Shown piece by piece: positions 54,601 through 60,748 of a stretch of DNA of 60,748 nt. The notes beneath the pieces are model-generated. The model saw nothing but the letters and a program-made list of their open reading frames with translations, ran no database searches and was not told where the DNA came from. Positions within the stretch are counted from its first letter, which is position 1. Each line of letters begins with the position of its first letter. Position numbers and translations under genes: made by a program. This DNA comes from Bacteroidaceae bacterium (GTDB lineage Bacteria; Bacteroidota; Bacteroidia; Bacteroidales; Bacteroidaceae): NCBI GenBank assembly GCA_017615125.1, contig JAGAAS010000069.1:1-60748 (forward strand). The letters run 5' to 3'.

Positions 54601-57600
54601 CTCGGATCGGTATACTTTAGCGGATTGTTGAAGCAGTAAGCGTAGCGGTTGTAATTAAGCCAGTTGCCAGCGTCTTGGATGTAGTTGTCGGGCGAGAGGA
54701 ACTGCGCCACGGCAGGGTCGAACACGCGGCCGTTCATGTTGATGAGGCCGAACTCCCTCAGGTGCTCGTGCATCGTGTACCCTCGGTTGATGTGGTACAG
54801 CTCCGCCTGCGTGTCGTCCTGCGTCCAGTCGTCGGGATCCACCCTCCGCCCCCACGGGTCGTAGGCAAAGCGCCGCACGACGTTCCCGCTGGCATTCACC
54901 AGAGCAATCAAAGAACCCTGAGCGTCGTAGTATCCCTGCAGGACGGCCGTCGGCGTGGGAGGCACCGGAGTCTCTGGGGGTGGCGCATGACGTCCCGTCC
55001 CATGGTGTACTACGATTGCACCGTGGCAAAGATAAGACAAATAATCGAGATTGTAGTTATCGCCGACCGCTTTTTCTGTTCCGTTACCGTAATAGCGCAC
55101 GGTGTAGCCTCCGTTCCCGTCCGTCAAGTAGCTCTTGACACGTGCTCCGTCGGGCGAGTAGTCAATGCTATACGAATAGTCGCCCTCCGTGACGGAACGA
55201 ACCTTCCCGAAATCGGTATAGGCGATGACGACGGCATCCGTTCCCCAGTCCGTAGCCACGTCGCTGACCTGATAGAGGGCATGGGGCTTGCCCGAGGAGA
55301 CGTAGTTGAACGCGGCATCCTCTCCCATGTCCGACTTGGTCAGGATGTTGCCCGTCGTCTCGTCGTACGTCATGGTGAACGTGCTGTCGACGACGACGAG
55401 AGGCTCGGAGCGCGGGCCGTCGGGAACGGGAAGAGGCTGCAGGAACGTCTTCACGTTCCATGCCGTGAGCCTGTTCTTTCCGTCGTAGCCGTACGTCACC
55501 GTCTGCTCCGTGATGCTGTCCGTCTTGGAGAGCAGGTTGCCCGCCTCGTCGTAAGTGTAGGTGAGGTTGACAATGTTAGGAGCCTTCATGCTGAGCATAC
55601 GCCCCGCATTGTCGTAGGTGTAGGTGGTGACAATGGAGCCCTTCTGCTCGCGCAGCACCTGTCCCCGCGCGTTCACGTCCAGCAGCTGCCATGTAGTGGC
55701 GTAAGGAGTCAGCCCCTCTGCCGTCTGGTTGCCGTAGGTGTCGTAGGTGAACGTCTCCAGCGTCTTGCCGTTGTGGTTATGCTGGCTGACGAGGCTTCCG
55801 GCACCGTATGTATAGGTATCGCTCACCGTCTCGCTCCCCTTGACACGCGTGCATCCCGTCTGTCGCCCTCGGGAGTCATAGGTGTACGCCACATAGTCGG
55901 TGGCATTGTAGGCTATCCGCACGGGAAGGTCCTTCAGCGTGGCATGATAGGTATAGGTCTTGGTTTGTGTGCTGTTCCCCACGGTTGTCTCCGACAGCAG
56001 CTGTCCGCTGGTAGAGCTGTAGCTGTAGGTGGTCGTCGCCGTTCCGTTGTGTATAGGTTGGCTGTGCGTCATCACCTGCCCGAAGGCGTTGTAGGTGTCG
56101 GTGACGGTTCCCGCGTCGGGGTCAGCCATGGACGTGCGGTTGCCCTTGCCGTCGTACTGCAGGGTGATGGCCGTGCTGCCGTCGGGCGTGACGGTCTTCA
56201 CCTGTCCCGTAGGATAGTAGGTATAGTGGATGCTGCGACTGTTGTCGACATGACTGCGGGGAGGCTCAATGGGAAGGTCGGGCTCAACACTAAAGCCGTC
56301 GTCATGGATGGTCCGCGTAATGACGAACCCCGCGCTGTTCATCGTGGAGCCGAACGTTCCCTCGCTGGTTGTGACGTCGGTAGTGAGCCCACCGTATGCG
56401 TATGTGCTGTTTCCTGCAGGTGAGCGCACGGTCTTCGTGCGTCCGTAGGCATCATAGGTGTAGAGGGTAGCATCCGCCTCGGTGAACGTACGGCTGGCCG
56501 CGTCACTCAGCGAGGAGGCATAGAAAGGCTCGGAGACGTACTGCTTGCTCCCGTCTGTGTTGTAGCCGCAGGCCGTATAGGTCTGGCGACTGGCGAAGCC
56601 CACGCTCTTCGTGAAGAGCGGCATGCCCGAGCTATTGTAGTAGGTAGTTTGAACGGGAGACTTTGTGCGTGTCTCGGTAACAGCATATCTGACACTGCCT
56701 GCTCCCGTGATGTATTCCCTGGAGACCGTTGCCACCGCACCGTCGGGATACGTCGTCTGCACGGGACGCCCGAAGGCATCGTAGGTGTAGGCCGTCGTCC
56801 CCACGGCGCTGACGCTACTCCTGAGCAGTCCCGTTGTGTCGTTGTACGTGAAGGTTGTCGTCATCCCCAGCTCGTCGGTCGATGACAGCGGGTAGCGCCC
56901 GCTCGCAGCCCACACGGTGGAGGAGGTGCGCGTCTGTGTGCCGTCGGTCACCGTTTCGCCCGTCATATTGCCGAAGGTGTCGTATGTATAGCGGTGCACG
57001 AGCTTCTTGCCGTAGATAAGTGAGTCGTCGACCTGACGGATCACGTTGCCGTGGTTGTCGTATTCGTAGTCGATGCTCCTGTAGGAAGAGGACTCGCCTC
57101 CGTAATAATTATAGGCAGACTCCCTGACGATGCGGTTGTCGCACCAGGAACCGGCGGACGTATATGTAAAGCCCCTGTGCTCCGACAGGTTTCCCTTGTA
57201 CTTTATCCTGACGGAGATATTTCCGTAATTGTCGTAGACAAACCTCGTGCTGTCGCGGAGCGTTGTCAGGCAGTCAGCATGGACTGCTGTTGTCAGCTGC
57301 GGAAACATATTCCTCCTGTCATTGTCAAAACCCTTAATGAAATACTCGAACGCATCCTGTGAGACAGGCTGCCCGCCCGTTGTGCGGACGGTGTCTCCGC
57401 TGGGATACATGTAGGCGTAATAGGTGCTCAGCGACTTTGTGCGGACCGTCACCCTGTTGGTGAGGGCGTCCGTCTCTGTAACGGTACCAAATCCAAGGAA
57501 TCCCTTTCCTCCTTTATGCATGACGGCTTTCCCATAAAGGTACTGCCGTGAAACGAACGGAGCAGAATAGGAGGAAACAACACACAGGGAACCTCTAAGC

Positions 57601-59747
57601 TCTCCAAAAGGATAGTTCCCCTGAAAGGTGGAAGCGTAGACCTCCGGGCCAGCCAGCGTTCTGTATGTGAACTGGTGCGCGTTCCCCAGACCGTCTGTCA
57701 CGGAGGATACCAGGTGGACGTTCCCGCTATACAGCTTTTTCGTGATGACCTGCGACGTGCCGTACAGGCAGACGATGTCCGCCATTCCGTCGCCGTTCAT
57801 GTCAGACAGAGAAGGGCTCTTCGCGCTGCTCCAAGTGATTCCGCTTACCGACTGCGACTGGGACGAGAAAGAGTCGCCCGTGTTGAGCGAGATTCTTATC
57901 GTGGCGCTTGTCCCGCTGCCCGTTATGTTCACCACGTCAGGCAGGCGGTCTCCGTTGACGTCTGCACTTCTCAGGAACAGGGAAGGGGAAGATGGGGAGC
58001 TGTAAAGGAGGTCCGTGCGCTCCAGCAGGAACGTCTGCGGGGCAGACAGGCACAGGCGAGCCTCTAAATAGTAATCCTGCGTGTTGCTGTCATAGCCATA
58101 GTAGATGAAGTCCGTCGTGCCGTCGCCGTTGTAGTCGCCGAACAGGAACTTTGTCTCGTCGTGCGTGCCGTTGACGCCCAGGCTGGAGAAGGACGTCTGC
58201 TTGATGCAGTCGAACATGGATTCGTCGTCTTCCGACAGCTCGTAGACATAGATATTGTCGGTTGTGGCAAAGAGAAGGTCCGTTTTACCGTTACCGTTGA
58301 AGTCAAGCGGGAATGACCCGTCCTTGGCAAGGTTGTAGTTTCCCGAGAAGCTCTGGTAGATTCCGCTGAAGGTGACGGGGATTGTTCTCTCTTGATGGTA
58401 GATAGCGTTCTGTGTGGAGATGATGAACTCGTCCCTTCCGTCACCGTCGAAGTCTCCGCTGATGATCTGGGAACTGCTTTGGGCATTCTGCGTAAGTGTG
58501 GGCGTGTCAAACCCGTTTCCGTTGCTGAGTGCACAGCTCATCCTGTACAGCGAAGAGCTGACCTTATACCGCCCGATGATGTCCATGCGCCCGTCGCCGT
58601 CGTAGTCAAGTGTCCATATCTGGTTGTAGCCCTCGTCCAAGGTTATGGATACTGGCGTGTAGCTGACGGAGGCAATGCTCGAAGTGTTCTTGTACAGGAC
58701 TGCGGCCGTATTGCCGGACGTATAGGTCAGGACATCCGTCCTGCCGTCACCCGTGAAGTCTGCATACAGGACATTGGACTTAGCCGACAGGGACATTGTA
58801 CTGGTCGTATTGCTTCCCGTTCCTGCTGCGTTCCAGACGACGTTGACGGGATTGAAATGGTTCCCTCCCGCATCCTCCTTTGTGACGGATACAAGACGGG
58901 GTTCCACGTCTGAGGTGTCATAGGTCAGGGAGTACGAGTACAATAATGTTCCTTTGTACTTGATATCGATACGCTCCAGCAACTTGGTCTGTGCAAAGAT
59001 GGCAGGAACACTCCATTCTTCCATTTCCATCAGGGACGTGCGCGCGTGCGGAGCAGCCCTGTACTGGAAACTCACACTATAAACCGAGTCCGTGCCTGCA
59101 GAGCCGGCATATTCAATCTTGGTAAGATATATCTGTGATGGCTCGTCGTACACGTTGTAGGAGAACGCCATGCTGTTGCCGTTAGTATCGGTCGTGCGGC
59201 TGAGGTACCAGCTCAGGGTGTAAAACGGGCCATAGGAGAGGCGTGAGGTATAGCTGTTTCCATATAGCGAAGTTGTTCCGTCCTTGGACTGAACCTGAAA
59301 CCCGTTACCCGTCAGCTGGTACTGGACTTTGTTGAAGGTTTCTACTGCCGTATGGTAGACAGCCCCGGGCGACAGGTTGTTGCCCGACTTGAGGATCAGG
59401 CGCTGTCCGTCCAGAGTCAGGTTGTCTTCGGTGGTAAACTTTACACCGCAGATATTGTCGTCATAGAAGGAGTTGCTTCCCGTCCGTGTTATGGAGGAGA
59501 TACCTGAAAGGCTCCAGCCCCAGCCGGCGATGCCGTAGCCGCTCTGGCTGTTGTAGACAAGAGAGAGGCTGGGCTGCATACCGTTGATGCCCGCAGGGAC
59601 ATCAATGGGGATGCTGACGACAGCACCTCCCGACTCGCTCACGGTGGCCTGCACGTCGATGGTGCCGACAAGCAGGTTGCCGTCGGCAAGGACGGGAAGG
59701 GTTACGAGCAGGGAGGAGAGTAGGAAAAGATATAACTTGCGTTGCAT
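53958..59747 (-). CDS. Giant SpvB/FG-GAP/RHS-repeat secreted protein with variable tip
   Basis: 1929 residues from ATG 59747, where the signal peptide MQRKLYLFLLSSLLVTLPVL begins; the longer frame to 60029 antisense-reads the upstream gene. Order: an SpvB-type start (VSESGGAVVSIPIDVPAGIN; SGYGIAGWGWSLSGI, about 30-85); at least seven FG-GAP/VCBS blades (DFTGDGRTD, DYDGDGRMD, DFDGDGRDE, DFNGNGKTD, DYNGDGTTD, DVNGDRLPD, DMNGDGMAD) between about 320 and 660; many YD repeats (YDTFGN, YDAFGR, YDSRGR); the RHS core (YDPWGRR ... FLSPDNYIQD, YAYCFNNPLKYTDPSGE) ending near 1716. A beta-rich tip of about 213 residues follows. Such proteins form closed cages around a toxic or adhesive tip; the tip here is unrecognised. 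Confidence 0.9.
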   Translation of the reverse strand: MQRKLYLFLLSSLLVTLPVLADGNLLVGTIDVQATVSESGGAVVSIPIDVPAGINGMQPSLSLVYNSQSGYGIAGWGWSLSGISSITRTGSNSFYDDNICGVKFTTEDNLTLDGQRLILKSGNNLSPGAVYHTAVETFNKVQYQLTGNGFQVQSKDGTTSLYGNSYTSRLSYGPFYTLSWYLSRTTDTNGNSMAFSYNVYDEPSQIYLTKIEYAGSAGTDSVYSVSFQYRAAPHARTSLMEMEEWSVPAIFAQTKLLERIDIKYKGTLLYSYSLTYDTSDVEPRLVSVTKEDAGGNHFNPVNVVWNAAGTGSNTTSTMSLSAKSNVLYADFTGDGRTDVLTYTSGNTAAVLYKNTSSIASVSYTPVSITLDEGYNQIWTLDYDGDGRMDIIGRYKVSSSLYRMSCALSNGNGFDTPTLTQNAQSSSQIISGDFDGDGRDEFIISTQNAIYHQERTIPVTFSGIYQSFSGNYNLAKDGSFPLDFNGNGKTDLLFATTDNIYVYELSEDDESMFDCIKQTSFSSLGVNGTHDETKFLFGDYNGDGTTDFIYYGYDSNTQDYYLEARLCLSAPQTFLLERTDLLYSSPSSPSLFLRSADVNGDRLPDVVNITGSGTSATIRISLNTGDSFSSQSQSVSGITWSSAKSPSLSDMNGDGMADIVCLYGTSQVITKKLYSGNVHLVSSVTDGLGNAHQFTYRTLAGPEVYASTFQGNYPFGELRGSLCVVSSYSAPFVSRQYLYGKAVMHKGGKGFLGFGTVTETDALTNRVTVRTKSLSTYYAYMYPSGDTVRTTGGQPVSQDAFEYFIKGFDNDRRNMFPQLTTAVHADCLTTLRDSTRFVYDNYGNISVRIKYKGNLSEHRGFTYTSAGSWCDNRIVRESAYNYYGGESSSYRSIDYEYDNHGNVIRQVDDSLIYGKKLVHRYTYDTFGNMTGETVTDGTQTRTSSTVWAASGRYPLSSTDELGMTTTFTYNDTTGLLRSSVSAVGTTAYTYDAFGRPVQTTYPDGAVATVSREYITGAGSVRYAVTETRTKSPVQTTYYNSSGMPLFTKSVGFASRQTYTACGYNTDGSKQYVSEPFYASSLSDAASRTFTEADATLYTYDAYGRTKTVRSPAGNSTYAYGGLTTDVTTSEGTFGSTMNSAGFVITRTIHDDGFSVEPDLPIEPPRSHVDNSRSIHYTYYPTGQVKTVTPDGSTAITLQYDGKGNRTSMADPDAGTVTDTYNAFGQVMTHSQPIHNGTATTTYSYSSTSGQLLSETTVGNSTQTKTYTYHATLKDLPVRIAYNATDYVAYTYDSRGRQTGCTRVKGSETVSDTYTYGAGSLVSQHNHNGKTLETFTYDTYGNQTAEGLTPYATTWQLLDVNARGQVLREQKGSIVTTYTYDNAGRMLSMKAPNIVNLTYTYDEAGNLLSKTDSITEQTVTYGYDGKNRLTAWNVKTFLQPLPVPDGPRSEPLVVVDSTFTMTYDETTGNILTKSDMGEDAAFNYVSSGKPHALYQVSDVATDWGTDAVVIAYTDFGKVRSVTEGDYSYSIDYSPDGARVKSYLTDGNGGYTVRYYGNGTEKAVGDNYNLDYLSYLCHGAIVVHHGTGRHAPPPETPVPPTPTAVLQGYYDAQGSLIALVNASGNVVRRFAYDPWGRRVDPDDWTQDDTQAELYHINRGYTMHEHLREFGLINMNGRVFDPAVAQFLSPDNYIQDAGNWLNYNRYAYCFNNPLKYTDPSGEKLVVDVHLGYLKVYYHDDILQYVVGFSFSWSGDKVFSLFGGVQVGGETIGLPNTTEVGIIGSLNWNISQKNIYAKIEASAKINMELITVGGSVSYKYVLFNYNKENNSSNDKKRGSFEWNVYVRSKEPVHFIKEELGLDYFPEFSYGSNGLKIDGIGTMSLTYGKSSSPSSGAWKEGGVNEINTLMETKRKSPVSILEKSWPLEINLSIRN

Positions 59748-59775
59748 GGTAGGTCGGATTATATAGGAATAAAGG

Positions 59776-60216
59776 TTAGAGCTTGATGATCTTGAACTCC
59801 TTTGTGGTTTCCTTGTAGAACAGGCGGAGGACATAGAGACCGGGAGGGCATTCCGAAAGGTTTGCCTCCGCCGGATTGTCGGAAGTTTCCGCTTCGATGA
59901 TGCGGTGACCGGAGGAGCTGGCGATAAGGTAGCGGAAGGTGTCTCCCTCTGGCAGGCCGAGGAGCTCGATGAGAAGATGTCCCTTCGTGGGATTAGGATG
60001 GACGCGGAGCTCGAACTCGGCAAAGACATCCGAGAAGATAGGGATGCTGTCCGAGGGCGTCAAGTCGTCCAGCGCACCACGAGTCAGAACTGGAATGACA
60101 ATGGCGCGGGAGATGCGGTTGCCGCCGCTGTCATACAAGAATTGCACCGTATGGTCGGCATGCACGGCCAGGCATACGGTAACGATTAGAGAGAGGAAAA
60201 GAAATAACTTTTTCAT
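59776..60216 (-). CDS. Small secreted protein with RHS-like YDxxGNR start and Por-type sorting tail
   Basis: 146 residues. A signal peptide (MKKLFLFLSLIVTVCLAVHA) is followed directly by FLYDSGGNRISRAIVI, the motif at which RHS/YD proteins or their companions begin. The last 75 residues, LRVHPNPTKGHLLIELLG to PPGLYVLRLFYKETTKEFKI, fit a type 9 secretion-type C-terminal sorting domain. It lies 28 bases upstream of the RHS gene and 35 bases downstream of the DUF3244 gene. Similar small proteins accompany RHS genes in gut Bacteroidales as far as I recall. It may be a remnant of, or a carrier for, the giant. Confidence 0.8.
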   Translation of the reverse strand: MKKLFLFLSLIVTVCLAVHADHTVQFLYDSGGNRISRAIVIPVLTRGALDDLTPSDSIPIFSDVFAEFELRVHPNPTKGHLLIELLGLPEGDTFRYLIASSSGHRIIEAETSDNPAEANLSECPPGLYVLRLFYKETTKEFKIIKL

Positions 60217-60251
60217 ACCTTATTATATAGTAATGTTTGCGTGCCTTATTG

Positions 60252-60629
60252 TTATTCCTCTTCCAACACGAATTCACCCCACCACCATTTGCCAAAGGCA
60301 TAGATGCGGAGCAGGTAGTTTCCTTCACCAAGACCCTCATCCTCCAGATCTATGATGACTTGTGTAGTGGAGGCAAAGCTGTCGGAATAGACTGTCTGGT
60401 TTGAGCTTTTGTCTATGATTACAACTTGCGATACTGTGCAGACAGGAAAACTGACCTGCAGAATGCTTCTTTCCAAAGATGCAACGGGAACTAACACCAA
60501 TTCTTTATTCCCGTTATGCCCTGCTCCAATAGTATCAGCCTCTTCAGTACTTAATACGATATTGTTTCCTTGTCCATAAACTGTAAGGAAAACAAAAAGG
60601 GAACAAATAATTGACAATGTTTTTTTCAT
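60252..60629 (-). CDS. DUF3244-family small secreted protein
   Basis: 125 residues with a signal peptide (MKKTLSIICSLFVFLTVYGQ). The Ig-like beta-sandwich pattern PVCTVSQVVIIDKSSNQTVY, TTQVIIDLEDEGLGEGNYLL and IYAFGKWWWGEFVLEEE fits DUF3244, a family found in gut Bacteroidales with no known function. It is the first gene of the RHS cassette. On the minus strand, upstream of it, TTG (60690-60688), 20 bases and TTCATTTG (60667-60660) form a weak promoter. The remaining bases to the window end show nothing else. Confidence 0.82.
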   Translation of the reverse strand: MKKTLSIICSLFVFLTVYGQGNNIVLSTEEADTIGAGHNGNKELVLVPVASLERSILQVSFPVCTVSQVVIIDKSSNQTVYSDSFASTTQVIIDLEDEGLGEGNYLLRIYAFGKWWWGEFVLEEE

Positions 60630-60748
60630 AGTTCTTCATTTTTATGGTTAAACATACCGCAAATGAAGAACAAGTGAAGGGCTCTTACAAGAAAAAAGCG
60701 GGACAAAAAGTGAGACATTTTGTGTTTTTACCCCCAAAACAGCCCGAA

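Noticed and set aside
54675-56423. 582-codon plus-strand frame opposite the RHS core
   Set aside because: Antisense shadow: composition mirrors the YD-repeat coding and it has no start context or domain.
59748-60029. Upstream extension of the RHS frame to 60029
   Set aside because: Those 94 residues are antisense-like, Ser/Arg-rich and precede the signal peptide; they overlap the small sorting-tail gene in another frame.

Overview
The window reads as a Bacteroidales chromosome, most like Prevotellaceae. Supporting signs are promoters of the Bacteroidetes type (TTTG, about 20 bases, TAnnTTTG), many lipoprotein signals of the LxxC kind, families largely confined to the phylum (DUF4271, DUF3108, DUF3244, DUF4861, TlpA-like lipoproteins), and C-terminal tails of the YDLxGR...GxYIVxGRK kind on secreted proteins. 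I see no SusC/SusD pair, insertion sequence, integrase or CRISPR array.

Layout. 1-5.4 kb holds housekeeping genes: the end of ahcY, a LOG-family protein, DUF4271, hemD, rnpA, a single ORF joining YidD to a TatD-like hydrolase, tyrS and a tRNA-Gln. 5.5-19.3 kb is a surface-polysaccharide region. It has a thioredoxin lipoprotein and a glycosyltransferase on the minus strand, a divergent YfhO-type membrane protein, and a tight seven-gene minus-strand operon: flippase, F420H2-dehydrogenase-beta-like protein, pyruvyl transferase, Stealth phosphotransferase, UDP-galactopyranose mutase and two glycosyltransferases. 19.6-32.5 kb has a lytic transglycosylase, an RNA methyltransferase, an S9 peptidase, purD, two membrane proteins, a TMEM260-like GT-C protein, a polysaccharide deacetylase and queG. 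32.5-35.7 kb is kduI, kduD and a DUF4861 lipoprotein, which act on unsaturated uronates from pectin-type polymers. 36-42.4 kb has rpsO, typA and three envelope proteins. 42.7-50.8 kb has two divergent secreted carbohydrate esterases: a CE8 pectinesterase and a 1403-residue SGNH esterase with three copies of a discoidin-like module. 50.9-60.7 kb has a lipoprotein, then a minus-strand cassette of DUF3244, a small sorting-tail protein, an SpvB/RHS giant with an AT-rich tip, and a lipoprotein with a barrel-like end.

The most unusual feature is a dispersed repeat family. At least eight exact copies of a 14-base core (CATACGGCGAGATT, either strand) sit in purine/pyrimidine-skewed segments of about 80-250 bp in six intergenic regions. 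A variant copy lies in frame inside the polysaccharide deacetylase gene. A 113-bp unit ending in this core is present twice, identically and in direct orientation, on either side of the CE8 pectinesterase gene. Separately, three intergenic regions carry four tandem arrays that share a period of 21-22 bp but not a sequence.
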